Shown here: positions 51,313-61,084 of the stretch, in pieces
How the letters are laid out: the number at the start of each line of letters is the position of its first letter
Numbering within the stretch: the first letter of the stretch is position 1
Origin: Bacteroidales bacterium
Lineage (GTDB): Bacteria > Bacteroidota > Bacteroidia > Bacteroidales > Muribaculaceae
Assembly: GCA_022009815.1 (NCBI GenBank)
Contig: CP091725.1
Coordinates: 620,001 to 684,000 of the forward strand
Direction of reading: 5' to 3'
Length of the DNA stretch: 64,000 bases
Translations under genes and position numbers: made by a program
Notes under the pieces: generated by a model
Told to the model about the DNA's origin: nothing
Seen by the model: the letters and a program-made list of their open reading frames with translations, nothing else
Database searches by the model: none

Positions 51313-52640
51313 ATGGGATTTTCTTATTTTCCGCATACTGCTGCCGACATAGGCGAGATGCTGAAGCGCATCGGCGTTGACGGGCTCGACGACCTGTATG
51401 CCGACGTGCCGCGCAGCGTCATCTTCGATGGCGACTACGACTGCCCGACGCTATGTCGGAAATGGAGGTGCGCCGTCGTTTTGAGGAGCTCGACAGGAAA
51501 AACCGACATCTGACAATAATGGCTGGCGGCGGTGCCTACGACCACTATGCTCCGGCTGTCGTGCCGGCGCTGACGAGCCGTTCGGAATACCTGACAGCAT
51601 ACACGCCCTATCAGGCGGAGATTTCGCAAGGCACCTTGCGCTACATCTTTGAATTTCAGAGCATGATTGCCACACTGACGGGTATGGACTGTGCCAACGC
51701 GTCGATGTATGACGGCGCCACAGCCGCCGCAGAGGCGATGATGATGGCTATGGCTGCAACGCGAAAGAAGACGCGTGTGCTGCTGTCGTCAACGTTGCTG
51801 CCTCAGGTGCGGGAGGTGGTGCATACCTATGCCAAATACCACGGCGTCGAACTTTCTGAAATCGCTTCTGCCGACGGTCAGACCGACATCGACGACGCCC
51901 GCCGCCTGCTGGAGGCCGGCGACGTGGCTGGCGTGCTGGTGCCGAGCGTAAACCGTTTCGGCATCGTGGAGGACCTCTCGGGATTTGCCGAGGCAGCACA
52001 CGCCCAGAAGGCGCTGCTGATGGTCTATGCCGACCCTTCGGCGCTTGCCGTGGTGCGCACTCCGGGCGAATGGGGTGCCGACGTGGCTTGCGGCGACGCC
52101 CAGACATTGGGCATTCCGTTGGGATTCGGCGGCCCTTATGTGGGTTTTCTGGCATGCAGCAAGGAGCACGTGCGCAAACTGCCGGGACGCATCGTCGGAG
52201 CGACGACCGATGTCGACGGTAAACGCGCCTTCGTACTTACGCTTCAAGCGCGCGAACAGCACATCCGCCGCGAGAAGGCCAACAGCAACATCTGCTCCAA
52301 CCAGTCGCTGATGGCTCTCTACGTGACAATATATCTGTCGCTGATGGGCAAAAAAGGACTGCGGCAGGTGTGCGACCTTTCCTATGGAGCGGCACACTAT
52401 CTGCACGACAGGCTGATTGAAACCGGACTTTTCTCGGAGGCTTTCAACCGCCCGTTCCTGAAAGAATTCGCGCTGCACACCGACATCCCTGCCGACCGCC
52501 TGCAACAGGCGTTGCTCGACGGCGGATTTTTCGGAGCGCTGCCCACAGAGGAGGGGCTCGTCACCTTCTGCGCCACAGAGCGCCGCACGCGTGAGGAGAT
52601 TGACCGCATGATTGACCTTATTAAGCAGATTCAACTATGA
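51313..52640 (+). CDS. gcvPA: Glycine dehydrogenase (decarboxylating) subunit 1, frameshifted
   Basis: This is the N-terminal half of the split P-protein, which forms a heterotetramer with GcvPB. It begins MGFSYFPHTAADIGEMLKRIGV. One base is missing near 51445, after which the frame reads SEMEVRRRFEELDRKN and contains the family motifs GGGAYDHYAPAVV, TPYQAEISQGTLRYIFEFQ and KANSNICSNQSLMALYV. Repaired length is about 442 residues. The ATG at 51313 is used; a GTG two codons upstream is possible. Its stop overlaps the gcvPB start (ATGA). Confidence 0.95.
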
Positions 52641-54097
52641 AATACTACGACAAACTGATATTCGAGTTGTCGCAACCGGGACGTTGCGGCTTCTCGCTGC
52701 CGGAAAACGCATGGGGCACCGACACGGAGGCTCTGCCGGCGACGCTGCGACGCGACGCGGAGGCTGAACTGCCGGAGGTGAGCGAACTCGACGTGGTGCG
52801 CCACTACACGAACCTGTCGAATATGAATTTCGGTGTCGACACGGGCTTCTACCCTCTGGGCAGCTGCACGATGAAATACAACCCGAAAATCAACGAGGAA
52901 ATTGCGGCTATGCCGGGATTCCGCGACGTGCATCCGCTGCAGCCCGACTGCACGGTGCAGGGCGCGCTCGAACTGTACGACAGCCTCGACCGCGCGCTTG
53001 CCGCCATCACTGGCATGGCGCACTTCACGCTCAACCCGTTTGCGGGCGCCCACGGCGAGCTGACGGGTCTGATGGTGATGCGCCGCTACCACGAGCTGCG
53101 TGGCGACACCAACCGCACAAAGGTGATTGTGCCCGACAGCGCCCACGGCACCAACCCTGCCAGCGCGGCTGTGTGCGGACTTAAAGTGGTGGAGGTGAAG
53201 TCGCTCGACGACGGCACTATCGACATCGACGCTCTGCGTCCGCTGCTCGACGACTCCGTGGCTGGCATCATGATGACCAACCCCAACACGCTCGGCTTGT
53301 TTGAAACACGCATTCCGGAGATTGCGGAGATGGTGCACGCCTGCGGCGGACTGCTCTACTACGACGGCGCAAACTTCAACCCGCTGCTTGGCAAGGTGCG
53401 TCCGGGCGACATGGGATTCGACATCATGCACCTTAACCTGCACAAGACGTTCTCCACGCCTCACGGAGGCGGAGGCCCAGGCTCGGGTCCTGTGGGCGTT
53501 GCCGCGCATCTGGCTGAGTGCCTGCCCGACTTGAAGGTGAGCCGCGGTGACGACGGCTTGCTCCACACTGTGCGCACGCCGGAGGCTGCCGGACGCATAT
53601 CGGGATTTATGGGCAACTTCGGTGTGCTGATGCGCGCATACGCCTACATCCTGATGCTCGGCAAGCAGAACATCCGCATGGCTGGTCCGTTGGCCACACT
53701 CAACGCCAACTACATCAAAGAGTCGCTCAAGGATTGCTACAAACTGCCTATCCCGTCGGTCTGCAAGCACGAATTTGTGTTTGACGGATTGGCCGACAAG
53801 TCGACGGGCATAACCACGCTCGACATTGCCAAGCGTCTGCTTGACTATGGCTTCCACGCTCCGACAATCTATTTCCCGCTGCTCTTCCACCAGGCAATAA
53901 TGATCGAGCCTACCGAGACGGAGTCGAAGGAAACGATCGACGAGTTTATCGACGTGATGCGCCGCATCGCGAAGGAGGCTGTCGAAAAGCCGGAGGCTCT
54001 GCGCGAGGCTCCGCTGACCACTCCTGTGCGCCGTCTTGACGAAACTACTGCAGCCAAGCATCCGATACTGACATTCAAAGAGTTGCAACAATGCTGA
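52637..54097 (+). CDS. gcvPB: Glycine dehydrogenase (decarboxylating) subunit 2
   Basis: This is the PLP-bearing half of the P-protein, 486 residues and intact. It decarboxylates glycine and passes the aminomethyl group to lipoyl-GcvH. The signature substrate segment LGSCTMKYNPKINEE, the aspartate region DGANFNPLLG and the PLP lysine in NLHKTFSTPHGGGGPGSGP are all present. It overlaps gcvPA by 4 bp and lpd by 7 bp, pointing to translational coupling. Confidence 0.97.
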   Translation: MKYYDKLIFELSQPGRCGFSLPENAWGTDTEALPATLRRDAEAELPEVSELDVVRHYTNLSNMNFGVDTGFYPLGSCTMKYNPKINEEIAAMPGFRDVHPLQPDCTVQGALELYDSLDRALAAITGMAHFTLNPFAGAHGELTGLMVMRRYHELRGDTNRTKVIVPDSAHGTNPASAAVCGLKVVEVKSLDDGTIDIDALRPLLDDSVAGIMMTNPNTLGLFETRIPEIAEMVHACGGLLYYDGANFNPLLGKVRPGDMGFDIMHLNLHKTFSTPHGGGGPGSGPVGVAAHLAECLPDLKVSRGDDGLLHTVRTPEAAGRISGFMGNFGVLMRAYAYILMLGKQNIRMAGPLATLNANYIKESLKDCYKLPIPSVCKHEFVFDGLADKSTGITTLDIAKRLLDYGFHAPTIYFPLLFHQAIMIEPTETESKETIDEFIDVMRRIAKEAVEKPEALREAPLTTPVRRLDETTAAKHPILTFKELQQC

Positions 54098-55437
54098 CAA
54101 CCGATTTGATTATAATCGGCGCGGGTCCGGGCGGTTATGAGACCGCCCTGCTCGCCGCGCGCCGCGGACTGAGCGTGGCGCTGATTGAGCGTGGCGAGGT
54201 GGGTGGCACATGCCTTAACGAGGGATGCATTCCAACGAAGGCTCTCTGCCGCACCGCCGCTATGGTGAGCGATTTTGCGGAGGCTGAGGCTTTCGGAATC
54301 AAGGATGTCGCCTTCACGCTCGATTTTCCCGCCGTGATGGAGCGCAAACGCGCGGTGGTCAAGCAGTTGCGCGACGGAGTGGAATCGCTCATTTCCAACC
54401 CCAACATCCATCTGCTCCGCGGAAAGGCTCGTTTTGTCGACGCGCTGACGGTAGAGACTGCCGGCGAACGCGTCACGGCGAAAGACGTGATCATCGCCAC
54501 CGGTTCGTCGTCGGCGATGCTGCCAATCGACGGCAATACGCTTGAGGGCGTGCTGACGTCGCGCGAGCTGCTCGACATCGACAGCGTGCCGCAAAGGCTA
54601 TGCATAGTGGGTGCGGGCGTAATCGGACTGGAATTTGCTTCGGTGTTCAGCGCATTCGGCAGCGAGGTGACGGTGCTTGAATATGCCAAAGAGGTGCTGC
54701 CGCATTTCGACAGCGACCTTGCAAAGCGACTGCGCCAGAGTCTGGGCAAGCGAGGCATAAAGATTGAGACGCAGGCTGCCGTGAAATCAATCGCCAAAGA
54801 GGGCGACGGGCTGGCGGTGGCTTACGAACGCAAGGGTAAGGAACAGTCGGTGACTGCCGACAAGGTGCTGATGGCTGTGGGTAGACGCGCCAACGTGGGC
54901 ACGCTCAACCTCGCCGACATCGGCGTGGAGTTCTCGCCTCGCGGCATCGCCGTCGACGGCAATATGCAGACCAACGTGCCTCACGTCTATGCCGTGGGCG
55001 ACGTGAACGGTTTGATGATGCTTGCGCATGCGGCTACGTTCCAGGGCATCCGCGCGCTCGACGCTATTATGGGTGTCGACGACAACCTGAGGCTCGACGT
55101 GATTCCGGCGGCGGTGTTCACTATGCCTGAAGTGGGCATGGTGGGACTAACGGAGGACGACTGCAAGGCGCAGGGCATCGAATATGTGGCTAAAAAGGCG
55201 TTTTTCCGCGCCAACGGCAAGGCGGTGTGCCTCGGCGAGACCGACGGCTACTGCAAACTGATTGCCGCCGCCGACGGACGCCTATTGGGATGCCACATCT
55301 ATGGTCCGCATGCCGCCGACCTTGTACAGGAGGCTTGCGCGTTGATTACTCGCGGCGACTCGATTGCCGACCTGCAAGGCATCGTACACTCTCACCCTAC
55401 ACTGAGCGAGATTGTGCAATCGGCTGCACACTGCTGA
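54091..55437 (+). CDS. lpd: Dihydrolipoyl dehydrogenase (L-protein)
   Basis: This flavoprotein reoxidises dihydrolipoyl-GcvH with NAD+. It has the FAD fold IIIGAGPGGYETALLAARRG, redox cysteines in GGTCLNEGCIPTKAL, an NAD site VGAGVIGLEFASVFSAFG, the second FAD motif VYAVGDVNG, and the C-terminal active-site His-Glu in VHSHPTLSEIV. The 448-residue frame is intact. Being last in the gcv operon, it is probably dedicated to glycine cleavage rather than to a 2-oxoacid dehydrogenase. Confidence 0.96.
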   Translation: MLTTDLIIIGAGPGGYETALLAARRGLSVALIERGEVGGTCLNEGCIPTKALCRTAAMVSDFAEAEAFGIKDVAFTLDFPAVMERKRAVVKQLRDGVESLISNPNIHLLRGKARFVDALTVETAGERVTAKDVIIATGSSSAMLPIDGNTLEGVLTSRELLDIDSVPQRLCIVGAGVIGLEFASVFSAFGSEVTVLEYAKEVLPHFDSDLAKRLRQSLGKRGIKIETQAAVKSIAKEGDGLAVAYERKGKEQSVTADKVLMAVGRRANVGTLNLADIGVEFSPRGIAVDGNMQTNVPHVYAVGDVNGLMMLAHAATFQGIRALDAIMGVDDNLRLDVIPAAVFTMPEVGMVGLTEDDCKAQGIEYVAKKAFFRANGKAVCLGETDGYCKLIAAADGRLLGCHIYGPHAADLVQEACALITRGDSIADLQGIVHSHPTLSEIVQSAAHC

Positions 55438-55452
55438 CTTTTAACGCATACT

Positions 55453-55497
55453 GAAAACTGTATCATCCAAGCTGATGGATGATACAGTTTTCTTTTT
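55453..55497 (+). terminator. Terminator of the gcv operon
   Basis: A perfect 17-bp stem (55453-55469 with 55476-55492) with a 6-nt loop is followed by TTTTT, 15 bp after lpd. Confidence 0.95.
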
Positions 55498-55540
55498 GTC
55501 CCGATGGCGCACGATGTGCCGGTGTGTGCTGTCACTATAC

Positions 55541-55571
55541 AAAAAAAGCGCCCCTTGCGGGAGCGCTTTTT
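55541..55571 (-). terminator. Terminator of the downstream secreted-protein gene
   Basis: AAAAAAAGCGC and GAGCGCTTTTT flank a CCC/GGG inner stem. On the minus strand the hairpin is followed by a run of seven Ts. It lies 22 bp after the stop of the gene at 55593. Confidence 0.8.
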
Positions 55572-55592
55572 ACTATATGCTATCTCTAAGGA

Positions 55593-57008
55593 TTAGAGGA
55601 TAACTTTCTTAACAACTGGAGCACCAGCTACGACAGCCTTAACGATGTAAGCGCCTGTTGCAGGAGCGGCAACCTCAGATGCGTTGCGAGCCTCAGCTAC
55701 TTTCTGACCAGCTACGTTGAACACTTCGATAGTCTCAGCTACTTCGCTTACAGCGATAACGTCACCGTTAACTGTGATGTTTGCAGCTGCAACTACGTTG
55801 CTTTCTACGCTGTCTTCACCCTTCTTTGTAATCTTATAAACGCCCATACCGTTGAAGCATTTGAAAGTCAAGACAAGTGCAGAACCATCTTTCTGTGGCA
55901 AGCAGAAGAGAGAGTGGTAGCGAGTACCACCGTCTGAAGTCTGACCAAGACCGTCAGCAGGAACTGTCCACAATGGCTTCATTGACTCGAACGACATGTT
56001 TTCATCAACAGTTGTGATGATAGCCTGGCATTTGTGAGGGTCGTCATACTGACCTTCAGAATAAATCATCAAGTTAGTTTCGCCAACAGAGCCTTCTGCG
56101 ATACCGTTAGTTCCAAGAGCAGGCTCAGGAACTGTACCTGTTGTAACACCTGTTTCTTTGTTAGTTTTCTTCAAGTCAGCATTGCCGATATTGTCAATCA
56201 TAGCACCGTCAGAGCCATAGAGAGCTGGGGCAGAAGTAAAGCCGTCAATGTAGAACATTGACATTTCACCTGACTTAGAACCGTCGCGAACCATCTTCAC
56301 AACAGAAGCAGCGCCGAAGCCTGTGATATTATTAGGATAAGTGTCGCCAGCTTTGATTGCTTGGAAAGTAGCCTGGTCTGTCCAACCGCCCATCCATTCG
56401 TCAGATCCTTTCTCGCGTACCCATTTGAATACGTTCAAGTTGTCAGCAGCACAAGAAACAGCCATAAGTGTTGCTTTCGCCTCAACACCTGTAATGTCAC
56501 CGATAACGTCGCAGTAGTCAACGCGGCCAAGACCACCGTCAAACAACAAGTCGCCAACCGAAGTGATAGCACCTGTAGTCAAGTCAACTGTGTAAACCTC
56601 GTATTGTCCGTCACCCTTTGAGTTAGGGTTGAATGTTGCAACATAGAAATGTCCGTACTCATCGAAACCAACTTGGTTGACAGCCAACTTGCCACTGAAT
56701 GCCTCACCGCCCTTAGTCAATGCCAAAGAACCGAGGTAAGCACCTGTCTTAAGGTCAAATTTCTCGATTGTTGCAGTTTCACCGCTCACGCCTACATAAA
56801 CAGTAGTTCCATCTGTAGTTGCAGTACGTGCGTCTTTATTAGCAATAGGGTTGCCCATGTAAGCTTCTTCTGCGTGGAAGCGGTCAAAAACCCAAAGGTT
56901 TTCGCAATTGATGCCATCAACAGACTCATAAGTCTGGCCATCAGTTACAGCAAATGCAGAAGCACCTGCGAGCATCAACATTGATGCAGAGAGTAAAAGT
57001 TTCTTCAT
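55593..57008 (-). CDS. T9SS-exported protein, beta-propeller-like
   Basis: This is a 471-residue protein with a signal peptide (MKKLLLSASMLMLAGASAFA). The body has repeating four-stranded-sheet-like segments such as TTDGTTVYVGVSGETATIEKF, VNQVGFDEYGHFYVATFN and GQYEVYTVDLTTGAITSVG, suggesting a beta-propeller. The C-terminus (IEVFNVAGQKVAEARNASE, then TGAYIVKAVVAGAPVVKKVIL) is a T9SS sorting domain. I do not recognise a closer family. Codon use is AT-shifted and biased like pckA, hinting at high expression. It is monocistronic and intact. Confidence 0.78.
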   Translation of the reverse strand: MKKLLLSASMLMLAGASAFAVTDGQTYESVDGINCENLWVFDRFHAEEAYMGNPIANKDARTATTDGTTVYVGVSGETATIEKFDLKTGAYLGSLALTKGGEAFSGKLAVNQVGFDEYGHFYVATFNPNSKGDGQYEVYTVDLTTGAITSVGDLLFDGGLGRVDYCDVIGDITGVEAKATLMAVSCAADNLNVFKWVREKGSDEWMGGWTDQATFQAIKAGDTYPNNITGFGAASVVKMVRDGSKSGEMSMFYIDGFTSAPALYGSDGAMIDNIGNADLKKTNKETGVTTGTVPEPALGTNGIAEGSVGETNLMIYSEGQYDDPHKCQAIITTVDENMSFESMKPLWTVPADGLGQTSDGGTRYHSLFCLPQKDGSALVLTFKCFNGMGVYKITKKGEDSVESNVVAAANITVNGDVIAVSEVAETIEVFNVAGQKVAEARNASEVAAPATGAYIVKAVVAGAPVVKKVIL

Positions 57009-57090
57009 AATTAAATAGTTTTTGTTAGTAAAATTCCTTTCTATTTAGGTTTGTTTTTGAAGCCGGTTGCACGGCTTTCAAATCACACCG

Positions 57091-57122
57091 CTAAAGTAGT
57101 GCTAACTTTCCGATAGTGCAAA
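57091..57122 (-). promoter_or_regulatory. Promoter of the 55593-57008 gene
   Basis: The minus strand reads TTTG (57119-57122), 20 bp, TACTTTAG (57091-57098), close to consensus, 83 bp upstream of the start codon. Confidence 0.55.
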
Positions 57123-57171
57123 TATTTCAAGCAAAATAATTGTATCAATTCCTTAAATTTTGTTTACTACT

Positions 57172-57730
57172 TCTGCTGACTGCGTGAGCGGAACAACACC
57201 CCTGCTCTGGATGATGTTGCCGACTTGACCGCGCGAGCGGTCACGATACCTCTGCTCTGGATGATGTCGCAGCCTACTGACCGCGTGAGCGGTCACGCTT
57301 TCAGTTAACCCCCGACATCGTCGGGGGACTGGTGGCAACCGACTGCGCCGCGTGAGCGCCGCCGCTGAAGCCACTGATGATAGACACTCATTCCTCAGCG
57401 GCACCGCCCTGCGGTGCATGCCGCTCCTTTGCCCATCCCCGGACTGCGTCCGGGGTTAACTGAAAACGGGTCCGCGCTGCGGACCGGCACCTCTGCTCTG
57501 GTCAACGCTGCCAACTGACCGCGTGAGCGGACCGGCACCTCTGCTCTTGTCGATACTCCATGACTGCGCTGCGGACCAACACCGCCGCTCTGGTCTCGAT
57601 GCTGCAGACTGACCGCGCTGCGGACCGGCACCTCTGCTCTTGTCGATGCTCCATGACTGCGCTGCGGTCACGATACCACTGCTCTGGATGATGTTGCAGA
57701 CTTGACCGCGTGAGCGCCGCCGCTGAAATA
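57172..57730. repeat. Mosaic of REP-like palindromes upstream of the Y1 transposase
   Basis: At least nine short hairpins occur in about 560 bp: GACCGCGCGAGCGGTC (57227), GACCGCGTGAGCGGTC (57279), CCCCCGAC-ATCG-TCGGGGG (about 57308), GCACCGCCCTGCGGTGC (about 57403), CCCCGGACTGCGTCCGGGG (about 57437), GGTCCGCGCTGCGGACC (57469), and shorter variants near 57517, 57565, 57611, 57660 and 57705. They are separated by linkers CACCTCTGCTCTGGT, TGTCGATGCTCCATGACTGC and GTTAACTGAAA. There is no coding gene here. Confidence 0.8.
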
Positions 57731-57743
57731 TATAAGCATATAT

Positions 57744-57774
57744 TTTGCATGTAAGACAATAAGTAATACTTTTG
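57744..57774 (+). promoter_or_regulatory. Promoter of the Y1 transposase gene
   Basis: TTTG (57744-57747), 19 bp, then TACTTTTG (57767-57774) match the consensus exactly and end only 4 bp before the ATG, so the mRNA should be leaderless. Confidence 0.7.
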
Positions 57775-57778
57775 TCTT

Positions 57779-58225
57779 ATGAGTTACACCCGAAATTTCC
57801 AACACATCATTTTTCGCACCAAATGCAGCGAATTGACAATCCCTGAAGATCAGAAACGGATACTTTTGACGTTTCTGTTCGAGTATTGCAAACGAGCGAG
57901 AGTCTACCTCCGGCGCGTAAATGCCTACCGCAACCATGTGCACATGCTTGTAGACCTACCTCCATCTATGCCAATCTCTGAGTTTGTGAGAGGAGTAAAG
58001 TCACGCAGCAGCGCAGAACTCTCCCATAGCCGTGTTTTCCCGTATTTCAACGGATGGGCTGTTGGCTATGCCTCGTTTTCTGTTTCCTACTATGAGGTTG
58101 AAAAAATCACAAACTATATAAAGAACCAAGAAGAACATCATCAGAGTACTTCTTTTGAAGAAGAGTTTCTGTCATTGTTACGTGTGAACGGGGTGACAGA
58201 AGACGAGTATGTCTTTAAAGATTAG
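57779..58225 (+). CDS. Y1 (HUH) transposase, RAYT/IS200-like
   Basis: This is a single-domain Y1 transposase of 148 residues. The HUH pair is HVH at residues 53-55 in YRNHVHMLVDLPPSM. The nucleophile is probably Tyr113 with Gln117 in KITNYIKNQEEHH, matching the YxxxQ arrangement of IS200/IS605 TnpA and REP-associated tyrosine transposases. No TnpB lies nearby. Palindrome-rich DNA adjoins it, and the module CTCAGCGGCACCGCCCTGCGG occurs on both sides (57398 and 58234). That supports a RAYT acting on REP-like hairpins rather than a plain IS200. The frame is intact. Confidence 0.82.
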   Translation: MSYTRNFQHIIFRTKCSELTIPEDQKRILLTFLFEYCKRARVYLRRVNAYRNHVHMLVDLPPSMPISEFVRGVKSRSSAELSHSRVFPYFNGWAVGYASFSVSYYEVEKITNYIKNQEEHHQSTSFEEEFLSLLRVNGVTEDEYVFKD

Positions 58226-58262
58226 CAACTCACTCCTCAGCGGCACCGCCCTGCGGACCGAC
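58226..58262. repeat. REP-like module downstream of the Y1 transposase
   Basis: CTCACTCCTCAGCGGCACC followed by GCCCTGCGGACCGACACC repeats the module seen at 57390-57420 upstream of the transposase in the same orientation, so the gene is bracketed by it. Confidence 0.65.
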
Positions 58263-58315
58263 ACCTTCTGTTCTGAGCGACGAGCCGTCGCAGAGAGAGA
58301 GCCAAGTATATATAG

Positions 58316-58347
58316 GAGGAGCCGCGCCTATTCCGGCACGGCTCCTC
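58316..58347 (-). terminator. Hairpin after the GHL10 gene
   Basis: A 9-bp perfect stem (58316-58324 with 58339-58347) lies 20 bp beyond the stop of the GHL10 gene. The minus-strand tail is only moderately T-rich, so terminator activity is uncertain. Confidence 0.45.
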
Positions 58348-58367
58348 TCTCTTATTGCAAGTGATTG

Positions 58368-61055
58368 CTATTTTCTAACGAACTTCACTGTCTTGACCGC
58401 ACCGTCGACAACGATGCTGACAAGATATGTTCCGCCGGCAAGAGCCGACAAGTCGGCTTTGCCCTGTGCATCGGTTTCCGCATTGAGCACCTGCTTGCCG
58501 TCGAGGGCGAACACAGCCACCGGCATACCTGCCACACCTGCAGAAAGCACATTGTCGACAATCGTGATGCCATCGGCAGCAACGCTGTCCACACCGCCCA
58601 TCGGAGTGGCATTGTAGGTGAATGAGAGAACCGGAGTCCAGTCGGACGTTGTCAGCTTACCGTCGACGTAGTAGTTGAACTGCGCGCGCAGGAAGTATGA
58701 CTTGCCGTCCTCCAGCATCTTCGACACCATCTTGACGTCGCTGAGCACTGGAGTGCAGAACGTGCCCACAGGATATGTTCCATTGTAGGACGTGCGCGCC
58801 GGGAATGTCTCCTTCTCGCTGATTGCGAAGTGGGTCGACGACACGCCCTCCACCGGCTGTACGGCGACAACCTGATCGGCATGGAGTGTGGTGCCGCTGG
58901 CAGCCGGAGTGACAAACGTAGGAGTAGGGACGCTTGCAGCCTTTGTTGTAAATTCAAAGACGTCGGTGGTTTCCGTTCCGCCGTTCACTGTAGCGATAAC
59001 CTTGGCATAATATTTCACGCCGGCTGAAAGCACATACTGCGGAACGGCAAACGATGTAGCCGTTGTTGTCTCACCAATCACAACGCTCTGGAAATTCTCA
59101 TGACTGCTCACGAGCAGCTGATACGACGTGCCCTTGCCAAGATCCGACCACGAGATTGTAGGTGTCAGCTCAACGTTCCCGCTGCCGTCGGCAGGCGAAA
59201 TCAAGCGGAAGATGTCGACCTTGAACGACTCCACTTTGCCAGCTTCCGTGTCGGTAGCGTTGTTGCCGCGGGCAGTGACAGTCCAGTAGTATGTCACGTC
59301 GGGCTCAAAGTTGCACATGCCAGCCGACGACGCAGCATTGCCGTTTGCCTCGAAGCGAGCCACTACATTTTTCATAGCGGCATCGGTGGCAATTGCGATT
59401 TCGCTCACTTCGGCAGAACCGTTCCACTTGAACTGGAATCCCTTCGAAGCCAATTCGCCATTGACAGGATATGTCATCACCGGCTTCTCAGAAGCCGTGA
59501 CCGCAGCGCCTTCAAACACCGCGCTGTACTCGTTGCCGTAGCGGTCGAGCACGGCAACGGCATAGCGGTAGTTGCCGAGGTTGGCGTCAGAGATGCCGAA
59601 GCCTTCATATTTAGGAAGCTCCGCTGGGATCTCAAACGTTTTGCTGTAGGAATTGCCGATCAGATATTGCGCATCCTTATAGAAATGCTTGCTGTCGACG
59701 TTCGACGGCACGGCATAGACGGTGAAACGCACATTGTCCGGACCGTTCCACGTCAGGGTGCGGCCGCTGCGGGCAACATTGCTTACTGAACCAGGATACG
59801 CCACCTTTTCCCATGTCGTGGCAGGAGTGAGCGCCTTGGTGTCGAACACCGTGTTGCGCAGATAGCGGAACAGCGACAACCATTTGCCGTCGACGCGCTC
59901 GCGGCGCGCAGAGAGCGATTTCCACGGGAAATAGACCATTCCCGGGCACTCGCCCACCACGTTGGTGTGGGTCATCGTAATCTGGTCATAGAACTCCGAC
60001 AACGGGCAGCTGCTGCCCTGCGTGTTGCTCAAGTCCTGGCTGATGAAGCACTGACGGTTGAATTTGGCAGCCGCCTTATACCACCACGGGGTGATTTTTG
60101 CATAGTCGGCAGCCGAATAACCGATTCGCCAGTACACCTGCGGTGAGATAAAGTCGATAGTGCCTTCTGAAAGCCACGCCAACGGGTCGGAGCAGATGCC
60201 ATCATACTGCCAATCGTTGCCAGGACACGGGTCGAGGCCGTAGTCGCCGGCATGCTTTCCAGCCACACCTGCAGGGCCGATGCCGAAGCGCACCCAAGGC
60301 TTTGCCGCCTTGATTGCCGCATAGAGCTGGCGCACCATGTCGTTGACATTCTCACGACGCCAGTCCAATTGCGACATTGTGCCGCCAGCGGCAGTGTATT
60401 TAGCATAGTCGGCAGCGTCATAGCTTGCCGGAAGACCGTTCTGATAGAAATAGTCGTCAAACACCACGCCGTCGACGTCATACTTGCTGATCAGGTCGAT
60501 TGTCACATCGATGATTCTCTGCTTCACCTCCGGGAGAGCCGGATTTAGGATGGTCCATGTTCTTCCGTTATTCTCCCACTTAATCAACCAGTCAGGATGG
60601 CTGTTCTCATAGTTTGTCGCCGCCGGCATTACCCCAGCCCGTGCTGTAGGTAGAGTTGATGTAGCGGTAAGGGTTCATCCATGCATACACCTCGATACCA
60701 CGTTTGTGGGCATTCTCAACAAGATATGCCATCGGGTCGAACGCCGGAGCCACACCGCGTGTGCTGGAAACGTAGCTTGACCACGGCTCATATTTTGAGT
60801 CGTACATAGCGTCGCACATTGTGCGCGCATGGTAATAAATCGTAGTGAAATTGTTGCGCTGCAGCGAGTCGAGGTTGTTTTGACAAATTGTTTTAAGAAC
60901 CTCCGCATTGTTGACAGTTATCGGACTCGAAGGCCAGTCGGCAACATACGCCGACATCCACGTGGCTCTCTGCTCACGCTTCACTGCCTGCGCCTGGAAC
61001 GCCGCCGACAACAACACCGCCGAAGCGGCTGCAGTCATTAAGATTTCTTTATCAT
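58368..61055 (-). CDS. T9SS-exported GHL10 family glycosyl hydrolase-like protein, frameshifted
   Basis: The N-terminal (beta/alpha)8 domain is of the GHL10 (PF02638, YddW-like) family. It shows REQRATWMSAYVADWPSS, TIYYHARTMCDAMYDSKYEPW, DPMAYLVENAHKRGIEVYAWMNPYR, DVDGVVFDDYFY and ISPQVYWRIGYS. FN3- or Ig-like modules follow (about residues 400-800), and a T9SS sorting tail (AVFALDGKQVLNAETDAQG to the C-terminus). GHL10 proteins are presumed glycosidases, possibly acting on peptidoglycan-type glycans. Two frame breaks occur: near 61043, where one A restores the start MIKKILMTAAAS at 61055, and near 60615. Length is about 895 residues. It is the third visible gene of the locus. Confidence 0.85.
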
Positions 61056-61084
61056 ATTCGTCGTTTTGCTTCTCCGTTTTAAAG

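Noticed and set aside
52631..54100. 489-codon open frame antisense to gcvPB
   Set aside because: It mirrors a GC-rich intact gene codon for codon, its product is low-complexity His/Arg/Val-rich, and it has no promoter or ribosome-binding context.
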